A stretch of 64,000 nucleotides of DNA. Source: Platerodrilus igneus (lineage: Eukaryota; Arthropoda; Insecta; Coleoptera; Lycidae). Numbering within the stretch: the stretch's first letter is position 1; each line of letters opens with the position of its first letter. Below the pieces are notes generated by a model. It ran no database searches, was not told where the DNA came from, and saw nothing but the letters and a program-made list of their open reading frames with translations. Shown piece by piece: positions 43,520 through 56,022 of this stretch. Location of the stretch: contig JARFIW010001189.1 in assembly GCA_036346225.1 (NCBI GenBank), positions 248,001 to 312,000 of the forward strand, read 5' to 3'. The position numbers and the translations under genes were made by a program.

Positions 43520-45541
43520 ATGACCTTTCTATTGTTGCAGTAGTTGGAGGAAATGCCAAACAAATATTCAGCGCAGTTTTGATGGCCGGAAAAAAAGAAA
43601 CTTCATTATCAAGCACATGTACAAAGTCTGTATCTTGTTGAATCTCTCTATTTTGCCAAAGTTCAACCCACGTTTGCAATTGTTTTGAAAAGTTATCATT
43701 GTTGTAACTTCTGGCTATTTCTTCTTTTTTATTTAACAATGCTCTTTTTATATTGTTGTCTTTTAAGTTATTTGGATGTATTCCAGAGAGTAAAAAAGAA
43801 GTCGTAGCATTTTCAGAAACCCTTGTGGAAATAGACTGTATAACAGAATCCAAATAAGGAATAAAAAGGTTTACTCGAAAGTAATCTTCAACACTACTCA
43901 TACGATAATTAGACCTATGAGTTTGTCTTGGTGCAATACGTGGTAATGTAATTTCCAATCCAAAACCATGGGCATGTTCAACACTTTTTTTATAAACCTC
44001 TTTAAAATATTGTTCAGGATCACTACGGTGTGTCTTAAAAAGTTTGAGTAGTTCATCTATGTGTTGTTTAACGGAAAATAAGTTTATACTTTTAGACTGC
44101 AGTGCATTACAAACAGGTTCCAATTTGCTAGAATATTTGGCCATAATATGCAGACAAAGAATAAATTTCGACGAAGAAAGGCAATTTAAAAGTTGACTGG
44201 CCCTATTTCTTGTCTGAGCATTTATTTCACGGTTATGAGCTAAATCTTCCAGAGCGTTCATAGTATCTGCAAAATGTTCTGCACACAACCTCATTGATTT
44301 ATATTTGGCGGACCAGCGTATTTCACATAATAGTGGAATATTAGAAACATATCTACGTCTTAATGGACTATCTCGAACGAAAGTAATTACTTCTTCAATG
44401 GTACCTACTGAATTTTGAATATCCGGAATCTTGTTCAAATCATTTATCACTAAATTTAATCTATGGGACGCGCAGTGAAAATATATCGCTTTTGGATATT
44501 TATTTTTAATAAGTTTTTGGACTCCCTGCTCATGACCTGCCATCTTTGAGCAACCATCAAATCTAATCCAACTAATTTATCCATACAAAGACCATATTCA
44601 TTACAAGCGTTTAAAATTGCAGCAGTTATACCTTCTGCGTTCATCGATGTAAGGACTACAAAGCCTAAAAATTCTTCTCTGACCGAATTGTCATTACTAA
44701 CAAATCTTACTCCAAGTTGTACCCCAGCAATATCTGCACTTTCGTCAGCCAGAATTGAAAATGTTTCACTCAAATTCACATCTTTCACAATTTTTTCCCT
44801 AATTAATGTTCCACAAATTGAAATTATTTGATTTTGAGTTCTGTGAGAGGTGTATTTTGAGTTCTTCTTGCAAAAGTTTAAGTGCTCGTTTAAAATGTGA
44901 TCCCCACTTTCTATTCTGAATTGTAAAAGATCCTCAAAATTACCTTTTTTATCACCTCGGAATGGCAAATCATGCATACCACAAAAAATGACGGTGGATA
45001 TTTAAGGTATAAGTTTTTTGCGATTCGATTCAATCAAATCCCGCTCAGCTTCATTTATTTGAGAGGTAATTGATAGATGTTTTCCTTCAATAATTTTTGT
45101 AAAACTAGAAGCTTTTATAGTTGAATCACGATGCCATTCGGTTGTAGCATGTGCTTTTGCAGAAGCGACAAAGTCATGATATTTTGTGAAGGGCTTCACA
45201 ATGAAAGAACCAAGAACCCCTCTTTTAACAGTTGGCCGAAAAACTACGCAATATTTGCAAAGTGCGCCTTTGAGTTTTGGAGAATACGCAAGCCAATCGT
45301 ATTGTTGAAGCCAGTCATATCTAAAAGCACGTCTTCTTTCTTCGGAATCGTTCTTGAAATTATATTTAGGATCTGGTTTGTAAGGATTTGTTAATAATGA
45401 AAAGCGAACATCGTAGGAAAGTGTTTCATTCGAGTTAACAAAATTGCCCAAATCGAGCATGTACTCATTCTTATCAGTTGAAAGATTGGTGTCATATTCA
45501 CATGTGAGAGATTTTAAAGTATTTCTTTGAAATTCCCACAC
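43510..45541 (-). pseudogene. ZMYM1/TTF-type hAT transposase, main piece (frameshifted)
   Basis: Three minus-strand segments. 45541-45002: N-terminal region with a TTF-type zinc finger (WLAYSPKLKGALCKYC, then HATTEWHRDS). 44977-44456: HDLPFRG, ILADESADIAG (catalytic-core region with the first acidic residue) and the core. 44543 to about 43500: KAIYFHCASHRLNLV, the long helical insertion and FPPTTATIERSFSTL of the dimerisation domain. Frameshifts near 45003 and 44545 break it. The C-terminus lies at 40289-40482, beyond the LINE. It would cut and paste hAT DNA. The upstream side is lost: a LINE fragment starts at about 45575. Size and order match ZMYM1-like hAT proteins. Confidence 0.9.
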
Positions 45542-45574
45542 TTCACAACTATCACGATCTATGTGTGATAGTCT

Positions 45575-46290
45575 AATATAGGTCTACTTGTATCTCTCTT
45601 TTTTTGTTCTCTGCATCTAATGCATGACGCACTATTTTCTCATGCCCTATTATTCCATTTCGCCTATTTTTACTATTTTCCACATATTTCTTTCCTCTTC
45701 TAGCATTTCTGATACCCTTTTTTTTCTTAACTTTGTTTGTCCTTACATGTAATTTCCAATGCTCCACCCGAAGGTACTACATTGGCTAGAAAGCAAGTTT
45801 TTTTTACTTGGAAAATTTGGAATTTTGCCGAACCCTTGCTGTTCCAAGCAAGGTAGCGATCTTTAACATGCGTGACGACACTCACATACGGGACCTCCAT
45901 TTTACCTCTCATCCGAACGAGGGTGAATTTTTGTGAAAGATGCTCGTCTAACTTTTTTCAAGCGGACCGTGTCGAGATTCGAACCCGGGACCTTGGGCGT
46001 AGTAGTCATACACTTACCACTACGTCACGGAGCCGCCTAACTTTGTCTGTAAATGAAATCTTCATCATACATCTGTAGCAGTAAATTTCAAATGCTTTTA
46101 TCTCTTCCTTGTTCTTATTTCATACTATCTACGTTTGATAACCGTACAGTGCTGCGCTACCCGCAAATGCTTTCAGCAATCTTTTCCTTGTTTCTATGTG
46201 TTCTGTCTGCGAACCTCGCAGTAGCCCTTTCATGTTAAATACAGCACGACCGAGTACTAATAATTTATCATATCCTTTGTACTTTTTCCT
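45575..46290 (-). mobile_element. LINE 3' end, split by a SINE
   Basis: Minus-strand CFDP2-type LINE fragment: 3' UTR from about 45575, C-terminal domain on both sides of the SINE (45741-46037). The LINE sequence continues across the SINE duplication TAACTTTGTTTGT (45728-45740) and TAACTTTGTCTGT (46038-46050). A further frame near 46129-46374 keeps IETRKRLLKAF. Confidence 0.75.
45741..46037 (-). mobile_element. tRNA-derived SINE, copy 5
   Basis: Full-length copy on the minus strand, head at the right (B box GGGTTCGAATC near 45975), 3' end GGTGGAGCATTGG at the left. A 13-bp duplication with one mismatch flanks it. Inserted in a LINE 3' end. Confidence 0.88.
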
Positions 46291-46555
46291 TTCTATTGTT
46301 TTTAAAAATAATTTCACTAAAATCCAATTATCCAATGGTATGCAAATGGAGTTGAGCAACCTGACGTCTACCAAGGTACCCCACTACTCAGATACTTGCC
46401 GTATCAATAAATTTACAACTACTTCTATCCCACAATCAACATTTTGATGAGCGTATTACAAAACCAACACCTAAACTTGTTTACGATAATCATCAAGTTT
46501 AAACGCAATGATTTCTTTCTTCATTTCGTTTCCGTCTTGGAACTGGTTGAACGCG
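46291..46555 (-). repeat. LINE-linked spacer module, copy 1
   Basis: Recurrent ~250-bp module lying between LINE 3' ends. Markers: TTGAGCAACCTGACG (GTTAAGCAACCTGTGG in other copies), a CAAAACCAA block and AATCATCAAGTTTAAACGCAAT. Other copies are at 49325-49560, 55315-55535 and 60311-60530. Confidence 0.65.
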
Positions 46556-47870
46556 TACCCCCGATAACTTTTATTTTGAGCTAACCTACACATTTACTTG
46601 AAATTCCTACAGCCTACACCTTTCGCTATCTGGATGCAGTAGTCTAATCTAGGACTACCTCTATCTCTCTTTTTCCTTTTTCAGTTTCTAATATATTCTG
46701 CACTATTCTCTCACGCCTTAGTATGTGTCCCACCGTCCTATCTTTCCCATTTATTTTACTGTTTTCCATGTATTTATTTGTTCTCCTACGATTTCTAGAC
46801 CCTCTTCGTCCTTAACTTTGTCAGTCCACGATATCTTTAACATACGTATGTAGGACCACATTTTAAAGTTTTCTATCTTTTTCGTGTCCGTTTCTCCTAC
46901 TGTCCAAGTTTCACAGCCGTACAGTCCCGTGCTTCGCACATATGCTTTCAACAATCTTTTCCTTGTTACTATGTTTGTTGCCTTTGTTAAACGCAGTGTG
47001 GCCTTAAGCTAATCTTTGGTTTATATCTTGCAATCCTTAATCTTTTGTAAGTTCTCGTTTCCTTTTTGCATTATGTTTTATAACTTGTTTACCCTTACTT
47101 TGCATATTAGTACTTTACCTTTATTTTTCTTAATTTTCATATCGCATCTTTCGGTTAGTACTGTTTCCTAGATGCTAATATCGTCAGATCATCTGTAAAT
47201 CTGAGTATTTTATTCGTTTGTCGCCGCATAATAATTCCAAATGTCGTTCTGCATTTGACAGTATTAATTGTCTCTTTGATATAAAAGTTAAAAATTAGCC
47301 AAGTTTGGGCACATCCTAGTCCCACTCCTATCCTAATATTTACTTCTCTACGTTCCTGCTATAATTTTATTACAGCTTTTTGTTCTTGGTATAAGCTATG
47401 CACTATAAGTCTATCCCTAAAACTTTAGAACTCATTCCTATCTTTGTTGGGTATTTCGAAAATTTTTCCCATTTTACATTGTCGAATGCTTTTTCCAGAT
47501 CTACAAAACCTATATAGACAATTTCCTTTTTTTCTATTGTTTTCTTCAATATTACCCTTAAAGATAAAATGACCTCCCATGTTCTCCAGTTTCGTCTAAA
47601 CCCAAATTAATTTTCTCCTAGTATTTTTCAGCCTGTTTTTCCATCTTTGCACAATTCTAGTTAATATTTTTAACACATGTGCTACCAAACTTATTGTTCG
47701 AAGTAATCACATCTCTCTGCGCCTATCTTTTTGGTATAGTGACTCTGATGTTATGTTTATAGTCTTTGGGTACTTCGCTTGTTTCATACATATAGCTTAT
47801 AAATTGAAAGAGACGTTCTGTTGCTCGTACAGTGGCTTTTAGAGCTTCTGCATGCATCTTATCTATATCC
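46556..47870 (-). mobile_element. LINE fragment (reverse transcriptase to 3' end)
   Basis: Minus strand. The 3' end lies at the left (GAGCTAACCTACACATTTAC). Then the C-terminal domain (frame 46954-46751 with ISWTDKVKDEEGLE), the reverse transcriptase with a degraded catalytic region (ATCATCTGTAAATCTGAG near 47190) and its N-terminal part (AAACCCAAATTAATTTTCTCC near 47597), ending near the KAPGTDK block. 5'-truncated there. Many stops. Confidence 0.78.
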
Positions 47871-49324
47871 ATTCATAATCACAATTAGGTCTGCAGTCCT
47901 AAAACTGATTGGACGCGTTCCTCCATTGTTTTCTATCCTGAGCTAATCTACACATTCTCCTGAAGTTCCCACGGCCTACATGTTTTACAATATGTGCGAA
48001 ATAGTCTAGTCTACCTCTACCTTTCTTTTTCCTATCTCTACTTCTAATAGGGAGCTCGCTAAAAAATGATGCACGCATACTTGTAGAACTCGAACAAAAA
48101 CAAATTGCAAGATCGAACAAAAATTAAACCAAAGTACAATTCTTAAGGTTCTAAATCATATATTTATTTTTCAACATAGTCACGGTCAAGCCTAACCCAT
48201 TTCTCACAACGTGTAACAATTTTTTCACCTCGTCACTGACTTCACTTGAATTTAGGATGCGATAATTGTCTTCGGCTCATTGTCCGAGGTGTAACTACTC
48301 TTGCGATCTTTCTTAGAGTAAAAAGATAAAAATCGTAAGGCACGAGATCGGGGGAGTAAGGAATGTGTAGAATCGGGTCAAACTTTAGGTTTTGCAGTAT
48401 TTCAATTAACCCTGTTTGTTCTCGTCTGAGAGAATGTGTGGTATCTAGCGAACAAAGATTTTACGATATTCCAATTGATCAATATTCCTTGAATATTTCA
48501 ATATGGTTCGTGATACGCTTTTGAGCGATTCTTCGGTGATTTGATGATTTTTATCGTCTGTGGTAGTGATCGAACATCCGCTGCGTGTTTCATCAACAAC
48601 TATGGCTTTTCCAGCCTCGCAACTTCGAAATTTCAATACTCATCGAGTTACAGTAGATCTATCAACAGTATCATTCCCGCAAACCGTTTTTAAACGGCAA
48701 TGAGTTTCAGTAAAGGTCACATTTCCAACGGTTAAAAATTCGATAACAACGCAATCTTTAACTCACGTTGACGGAACATTATAACACACCTTCATACTTT
48801 CGACATTCAAAACGAACTGGTGAATACAATGCCTTCAAAATAGGCAAGTCTATAGAGTGCGATTATGACTTCAAAATACCACTAGGCACGCTTCTGTAGA
48901 TTATGTTGTTCGTGTTCTACAAACATGTATGCATCATTTTTCAGTCTATCTTCGTATACGATGCGATATTCCCTTATACCCAGGTATGTCCTAACGTCTT
49001 ACTCTCTTATTTTTTACTGCTATCCACATACTTCTTCTTCCCCTACTATTTATAGTACTTCTTTGTTCTTAACTATGTCTCTGCAAGATTATTTTCATCA
49101 TACGCCTGTAGTTCCAAGGTTTCTATATTTTTCTGTATGTTTCTTGTACCCTCCGCGTTTCTCACAGCCATACTGCGATGTACTCCACACATCCGCTTTC
49201 AGTAATCTTTTATTGTTTCTATGTTTGTTGTCTTCCAATATAGCAGCTGCTTTTTTTGTTAAGTAGAACACGGCTTTGTGCTAATCTTTTTTGTATATTT
49301 TGCACATTTCTCTTTCATTGTTTT
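47871..49324 (-). mobile_element. LINE 3' end, split by a mariner element
   Basis: Begins with ATAATCACAATTAGGTCTGC (3' tail) directly after the previous LINE, head to tail. It is interrupted at about 48050 by a mariner and resumes at about 48955 with the C-terminal domain (TGTTCTTAACTATGTCTCTGC near 49062). It joins the spacer module at about 49325. Confidence 0.75.
48050..48954 (-). mobile_element. Mariner-family element, internally deleted
   Basis: ~0.9-kb element with ~30-bp terminal inverted repeats sharing AAAAATGATGCA and TTGTAGAAC (48060-48090 and 48912-48943), and TA at the borders. Minus-strand remnants: an N-terminal helix-turn-helix region ending GKAIVVDETRSGCS (frame 48636-48445), then a large deletion, then IPYSPDLVPYDFYLF (about 48315-48366), the block around the last acidic catalytic residue of mariner (DD34D) transposases, and a C-terminal CVEKxxDYVEK-like remnant. 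Inserted into a LINE 3' end. Inactive. Ends are given to within a few bases. Confidence 0.82.
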
Positions 49325-49560
49325 CTGAAAATGTACCCTATTTCACCGACATTCAATTGCACGCGATGAGGGTTAAACAACCTAACGGTTACTAATATCC
49401 CCCACCACGTAAACACTTACCGAATTAATAGTTTCCAATTACCCCTTTCGAACGAACAACATTTATTCAGGATATTGCAAAACCAACAGCAGTCATTGTT
49501 TAAGATAATGATCAAGTTTAAACACAATTACTTTTTTCACTTTTAAGTTTTCTGTGCCCG
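49325..49560 (-). repeat. LINE-linked spacer module, copy 2
   Basis: Same module as 46291-46555: TACCCTATTTCACCGACATTC, GGGTTAAACAACC, CCGAATTAATAG, ATTGCAAAACCAAC and a CAAGTTTAAACACAATTAC end. Confidence 0.7.
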
Positions 49561-51460
49561 AACTGGTTGGATGCGTACTTCCATTGATTTCATTTCTGAG
49601 CTAACCTATACATTTCCCTGAAATTCCCAGACCTACATCTTTTACTATCTTTGAAGTTTAATCTAGATCTATCTTTCTTTATCTTTTCTCTGTTTCTAAT
49701 ATATTCCACACTATTCCCTCATGTCTTAGTATGTGGCCTATCATTTGCTTTCTTTTTTACTCTTTTCGACATACTGCTTTCTTTTCCTACTACCATTTTT
49801 AGAATCGCTTTGTTCTTAACTTTGGTCGTCTATGATGTCTTCACCAAACGGTCTGTAGTACCACATTTCAAAGGCTTCTATCTTTTTCCTGCCCGCTTCT
49901 CCTACTGCACGTATTACACAGACGTACAGTACTGTGTTTCGCACATTATGTGTTCAGTAATCTTTTCCTTGCTTCTATGTTTGTTGTTTTAGACCACAGT
50001 AGTTGCTTTTTCTTGCTAAATGCAACACGGCTTTGTGCTAGTCTATGTTTATATCGTTTGCACTTTTCTCATATTGTGTTCTTTGACTGTTTCCCGTACC
50101 TTATTAATTTTTAGACTCTTTAGTGCTTATCCAAAGTCATCTCTAAGCATAGAATATTCCAAGTCATCTTCGTCAATATATGATTCGTGTTCTAGTGCTT
50201 CTAGTTCCTGTGATTAATGCAAATTCCCTATATATTCACTTTTTCTACATTTTCTATAATGAAGTTTCCTCATACTCTTCTTATGTTTTAGCTATACGAT
50301 TTTATATGGCTGAAATTCCTTCTAATTAGTTTCGGCTCTCTTTCTTATTACCATCTTAGTTTGTACTCTTTACGCTTTTCATCATTGCAATTTTCTTTAG
50401 CTTTTCTGAATTGGCAAATAATCTCCTATTCTATGGCTCTGAATTCCTGCTTTCCTGCTTCGTTTGGTTTGTTTTTGTATTTTTGTCTTTCTTATATTAA
50501 ATTCAGAATACTCTTTCTTACCCATGGTTTCTTATTTTTTCTTTGTTTATACCCCAGAATATCTCTGGCCGCCATGTGTAAGCTGAATTTAACGGTATTC
50601 CATGCTGTTTCTACTTCCTTAATATAGGGAATTTTCTCGATGTCTTTCGTTTGACCTTTTATCAAATCTTTTGTGGATATCTTTATTTTTTAGTTTCTCA
50701 AATTCAAAGTACCTTTTTATGATCATTTTGTTTAAATTTTTAAATTTAGGTATGGCTTTAATAGTTACTATGTTGGGGCCAGTGTCTATATCTGGTTCTG
50801 GGTTTCTAAAGTCTTTTACTTGATTCTAAACCGTTGTCGAACAAGAATGTAACCTATTTGATTTCTCCCTATGTCTTCTGGCATCTTCCACGAGTATCAC
50901 CTTCTAGCATGATGTTGAAATAATGTGTTAGTGATAGTTAAATTGTTTTTGTTGCAAAATTCCACTAGCCTATTTCCTCCTTCGTTTCTCGTTCCTAAAC
51001 CAAAACACCTACTACCGCTCCTTCCCTATCCTCATCTATCTCTGCATTAAAATCTCTCTTAAATGTTAAATTTTCATGTCCTTGTAGTATGTCTTCGATA
51101 TTCTTCTTACTGTAGCTAGAGATGGGCATGTATACATGTATTACAGCAATATTTACCAGTTCAGATTCTAATTTAACCATGAGTACTCTTTCGTTCTTTT
51201 TTAAGTAATTTTCTCACAGCGTCTTTTTTAGCATGACCATCCCCACACCCGAATTTTCTTCCTTTGATATTGTACGAATCATCCTAATGTCTCCGCTTCA
51301 AAAATCTGCCGCGTCTGTCCACCTAACTTCACCATCCACTATTCACTAGCCATTTAAACTTTTAAATTCTCTAGCTTACGTATTTGCTTCATGCTTCTTC
51401 ATGCTTCTGGTATTCCATGTTCCGAGTCGGAAAATATTCCCGGCTCTTGTTTGTAACCTT
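49561..51460 (-). mobile_element. LINE copy with internal deletion of the reverse transcriptase
   Basis: Minus strand. 3' end and C-terminal domain at 49570-50080, then directly the linker (50100-50700: KPWI-type block near 50515) and the endonuclease (50750-51460: IAVIHVYMP, ERDGAVVG remnants in the frame 51180-50995). The reverse transcriptase, about 1 kb in the copy at 55505, is missing near 50095. It ends at the start of the endonuclease near 51430. Confidence 0.75.
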
Positions 51461-53269
51461 CAGTTTTATTTAATAAATTCACATTACCTATCTCGTATAC
51501 TTTTCCATTTTAAGATTAATATTTTAGGAAGTTCATTGTGATTTATTCAAGGTAGTTTTAAAATAGTTTATCTTATTCTTGTTAGGGCAGGTGGTCGAAA
51601 TTCCATTTGGTATATTAGTCATTTTAGAAACTCATGATGAGTAAGCGGTTCTATTCAATGCATACTCTTTTTAAGCCGTGTGGTACGGTTAACTACAGCT
51701 CATCCCATTCCCAGAATACATAATAAGAGGTTTCAGTAAGAAGCCACTTTCACGTTTCACGTGCATGCCAAGCACGTGTTCAGGTTAGTTGTTACACCCA
51801 ACTTATTTTCTAGAGTGGTAACATAGGGTAGTTCGTAGTTCTTTAGAGTCAGTCAGTGTTTGTGACTCAAGGGTTAAGGTGTGAATGCACCCTCGCTAGC
51901 TCGGGGACGAAAGGTAGAACAGGTTGTGCGCGGAAGATGTACTTTTAAAGAATTCGAGTCAAGGGTGTGATGCTTGATCAAATTGTTACCCCGTATTTAT
52001 ATTGGGGGATTTGATTAGCGTTTCGACGAAATTGGTTTCTACTGTGTTGTGTGATCCGTGGGTCTTCAAGTGTAATTCAGTGGAAACCCTTACCCAACGT
52101 ATATAAAGATTTTAGTGTTACGGTATTAGGCTAAAAAGTTAATTATTAACCCACTACGACGATATTTCTATAGATATACCCTTTAGTTTCAATTGCAAGT
52201 CTAGTTCAAGCGGGATACTTCTAAATAGTAAGTTAGTAGTTCATGGAGTACATTTTATTGTGCCGCGTCTGAAACCGTCTTCAAGGATTGCTTATGCTGC
52301 CGTTCTAGTCCTGGAGCGTCCACATATTTTTGTGATACCATCAAAAAAACCCTGTTCTGAATTCCTAGATTTACAACAATATTTCTGTGCTGTAAGTAAT
52401 ATTCATTCCCATAAACATTTTTAATTTATACGTGTGCGGTTTAAAAACATGTATAGATGTTTCTCGTATAACATTACTTTAAAATTGTTTTCTTAATTTA
52501 GATTATTAGCAGTTATCATTATTCTCGCACAGGTATAGAAGGATCCGTTAGGGCGTGGGTTAATTATTCTTATTTTACACTTCACAGGAGATGTACAAAT
52601 GTGATGTTGACAATAATTTCTGTAGAAAATAGAAGTGTATTATTTGAAAAGTGACATAATTTAACTGTATGTGTTTCATAGTGAATGTCATGGTGTTAGC
52701 CTTCAGCGTGAGTTAATGTTGGTAAAGAGAGGAAATTAATTACTGTACACAGGAACTCAGATATTTTAATTTACAGGGTGTTGCGCCTATTAATTGATCA
52801 TTGCATTGTAGAGTCATAGTTTAGACAAATTGTTTGTCTTTATTTCCAGCGACCAGGTACTACATATAAGCTTTGTTGCAGTAACTTTAGGGATATAATT
52901 GGTACCCCGATATTTCGCCGTCTCAGGTTCTTGCCAGAAGAGGTCGACTTTTCCCTTATTTCACAGGCCTCTGGTACCGACAAGGAATCCGTGCCATCAT
53001 CTTACGATATTAGGCAGACCTCAATTAAAATAAGGGTGGTGCCCACAATTTCGATTTGCGACGACACGTCACCATAGCACCTCCCCCCCCCTCAAATCTG
53101 ATCCTACCCCACCGCGACTGCAGCTAGCGAGCCACGACTGAGTTTACTATGTCAAGTAGTTTACCGTGCTTTGTTCGTACTTTCCCCACCCCCACCTGCA
53201 CCCCCTTAATCTAATGACAATTTGGTACGTAACGTATTTTTAACTTGCCGGTCACACCCTCTTAAGTAG
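51461..53269. other. No recognisable gene
   Basis: About 1.8 kb without a credible frame, array or terminal repeat. Some stretches are more GC-rich (51780-52080), which could be a decayed LTR-like sequence, but I find no partner. Confidence 0.4.
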
Positions 53270-53610
53270 TGCCCTCCTGGAGATCTGAATGGGGAACTAT
53301 TTTAACTCTGGAATCTTTTACCCTAGAGGATGTCATCGCCTTAGAAACGCCGTGTACTTGGAAGGTGATGTAGTGGTTTCCCGTTGTTTTAGAATGTCAT
53401 ACCAACCCCTATGGTATCTGCCAGTGTTATAGAGCAGCTGCAATTTTTCGGGAACCTGTTTTAGTATGGTTCTTCACTAAAGATCTCACTAATTTGGTTA
53501 GACCGATAATTCGGCTCTTTAACTCAACGAAACATGTAAACCGTTCTACCCTTTTAAGTAATCTAGAATTTCTCTAAGGTGCAGGTCCGTTCAGAAAAGG
53601 TTTTGAATCA
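53270..53610 (-). mobile_element. 5' end fragment of the CFDP2-type LINE
   Basis: Starts at the left with CCTGGAGATCTGAATGGGG (the region just before the endonuclease in the copy at 58430-58500), then the leader matching 26830-27060 and 16895-17210. It contains no coding domain. Confidence 0.75.
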
Positions 53611-54150
53611 ACTTTGGTTATTTCACTTCCTGACGGTATGCCGGTAATAGAACGTGCTTACGTGTCTTGCGTTTAATTAAAAGTTATTCCTTAATTTTTT
53701 AACGAATTTATCAACTATTTGATGAAAGAATTGTAAAATAATAAAGCAATACTTAAGAATTCATTTTCCGATTGCTGCATTATAAACTTCTTGATTTGAC
53801 TACGAGCAATTGATTGGCTTGTTGTTGGTGTTTTACCGTATTTTGTTCTGAAATGACGCTGCACAACAGTAACAGACTTTGTTTTGGCTAATTCAAGAAC
53901 ACAACTTTAGTAGCGGCCATTTTGCTAGACTGGTCGTTGTTTTAACAGCAGTACCAACCTAGCCGTTGTACCAACATAAACTTTAAGAAATTCCCTATAA
54001 ACCTATCTCGCTTACTATATTCAAATACACCAGTCTGATTTTTTAAAGGCTATCCAAACTGTCTATTTCATTTGTAATAACCCTGTACAATTATTAACTT
54101 TGGGAAAATTGAATTTTATACATTAATTTTTGTTTGCAGAATGTTAACTA
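53611..54150. other. No recognisable gene
   Basis: AT-rich, nothing recognised. Confidence 0.4.
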
Positions 54151-54717
54151 AAGGAGCCCATTTCATCATCATTAGGTCTTCAGTCCTGGAACTGGTTAGA
54201 CGCGTACTATCATTGTTTCCTATTCTGAACTAACCTACAGATTTCCCTGAAATTTGCACAGTCTGCATCTATAACTATCTGATCTAAGTCTACATCTACC
54301 TCTTTTTTCCTATTTCCGCTTGTAATATATCCCATACTATTCCCCAAAAATGCCTTAGAACGTATTCTGCCCTTCTATTTCTCTTATCTTTTTCCCGAGA
54401 TATCCCTCTTCCCCTACTATTTCTATAACCTATTTGTTATTATCTTTGTCTGTCCATGCTATCGTCCTCATACATCTGAAGCACAGCATTTCAAAAGGCT
54501 GCTACCGTTTTTCTGTTTGCGTTTCAGACTGCCCGTATTTCATAGGCATACTGTGCTGTGCTCCACACATATGCTTTCAACAATTTTATTCTTGTTCTAT
54601 GTTTGTTGTCTTTCCTTACAGGCGCTGTTCCTTCTTGTTATTTGCAGTTTAATCGCCTTCTATTGTTTTACAATTATATACCCTATTTCTCCGACCTTCA
54701 GTGGTTGTGAAGGGAGG
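54151..54717 (-). mobile_element. LINE 3' end with start of the spacer module
   Basis: Starts at the left with TTTCATCATCATTAGG (tail). Then 3' UTR and C-terminal domain, then the ATATACCCTATTTCTCCG and TTCAGTGGTTGTGAAGGG junction with the spacer module, where SINE copy 6 is inserted. Confidence 0.75.
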
Positions 54718-55019
54718 CATCGCCGTGGATCAATGTAGTAAGCGTAAGACTACGGATCCCAAGGTCCTGGGTTCAATTCCCGACACGGCCGACTGCTTGA
54801 AAAATGACAGGTGAGCATTTTTCACAAAAATTACGCCCTCGTTCGGATGAGAGGTTAAATGGAGGTCCCGTGTGTGAGTGTTTTATCACGCACGTTAAAG
54901 ATCCCTACCTTGCCTGGAACGACAAGGGTTCGACAAAATTCTAAATTTCCAGGCAACAAAAAACTCGCCTCCTGGCCAATGTAGTACCTTGTGGTGGAGC
55001 ATTGGAAATATAAATGCAC
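54718..55019 (+). mobile_element. tRNA-derived SINE, copy 6 (second head type)
   Basis: An exact 15-bp duplication GGTTGTGAAGGGAGG (54703-54717 and 55020-55034). The head reads GCCGTGGATCAATGTAG...GGGTTCAATTCCCGACAC, different from the GGCTCCGTGGCGTAG head of copies 1, 4 and 5, while the body from CTTGAAAAATG to GGTGGAGCATTGG is shared. Inserted at the TTCAGTGG(T)ATGTGAAGGG site of a LINE-linked spacer. Confidence 0.92.
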
Positions 55020-55504
55020 GGTTGTGAAGGGAGGTAGGGGTTCCCCAACACTTAACCATATACCGATTTAATATATTTCCAATATATCTTTTTGCACAGT
55101 CATCATTAGTTGCAGATATTTCGCAACCACCAACTAGTTGTTTATACTAATCATCAGATTTATCTGCGCTTATTTTTTCGTCATTAGGTTTTCCGTCTCA
55201 AAACTGGTTGAACACGTACCTGCACTTATTTATATTCTGAGCTAGCCTACCTAGTTCCCTGAAATTCTCACACAACATGTGTATTCAGCTCGTTCCCCCT
55301 CTATTTTTTCTAATTTTATGCCCTATTTCACCGAGATTCAGTGAAGGGGGTTAAGCAACGTGTGGCTACCAAGATCCCCCAACACTTAGACATTTGCCGA
55401 AGTAATGGTTTTCCAGTAAATCCTTTCACACACTTAACATTATTCGAGAATATTGCCCAACCAATTCTTGTAGTTACTTATAATAATCATCATGTTTAAG
55501 CACA
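55020..55504 (-). mobile_element. Remainder of the spacer module, a short LINE 3' end and a second spacer
   Basis: After SINE copy 6 the spacer continues (CCCCAACACTTAACC, AATCATCAGA), followed by a short LINE 3' end (55180-55275: GGTTTTCCGTCTCAAAACTGG) and another spacer module (55315-55535: TTAAGCAACGTGTGGC, AATCATCATGTTTAAGCACAG). This is a head-to-tail series on the minus strand. Confidence 0.7.
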
Positions 55505-55560
55505 GTTATTTTTTCGTCATTAGTTTATCCATCTTGGGATTGGTTGGATGCGTACCTCCA

Positions 55561-55950
55561 TCAATTTCTATTCTGGGCTAGCCTACACATCTCCCTGAAA
55601 CCCCTACAGCCTACATCTTTTACTATCTGTGTGCAGTAGTCTAACCTAGGTCTGCCTCTTCTTCTCTTTTTTCCTATCTCTGCTTCTAATATATTCCGCA
55701 CTATTCCCTCATGCCGTATTATGTGGCCTATCATCCTATCTCTCCTATTTATTACCGTTTTCCACATATTTCTTTCTTTCCCTACCATTTTTAGTACCTC
55801 TTCGTTCTTAACTTTGTCTGTCCATGATATCTTCATCATACGCCTGTAACACCACATTTCAAAGGCTTCTACCTTTTTCTTGTCCGCTTCTCCTATTGTC
55901 CAGGCTTCACAGCCGTACAGTGCTGTGCTCCACACATATGTTTTAAGCAA
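55561..55950 (-). pseudogene. LINE C-terminal domain
   Basis: YGCEAWTIGEADKKKVEAFE, YRRMMKISWTDKVKNEEV and GRPRLDYCTQIVKDVG. Follows the reverse transcriptase frame after a stop; same layout as 42417-43037. Confidence 0.85.
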
Positions 55951-56022
55951 TCTTTTCCTTGTTTCTATGTTTGTGGTCTTTGAGCACAGTAGTTGCTTTT
56001 TCTTGTTAAATGTAGCACGACC

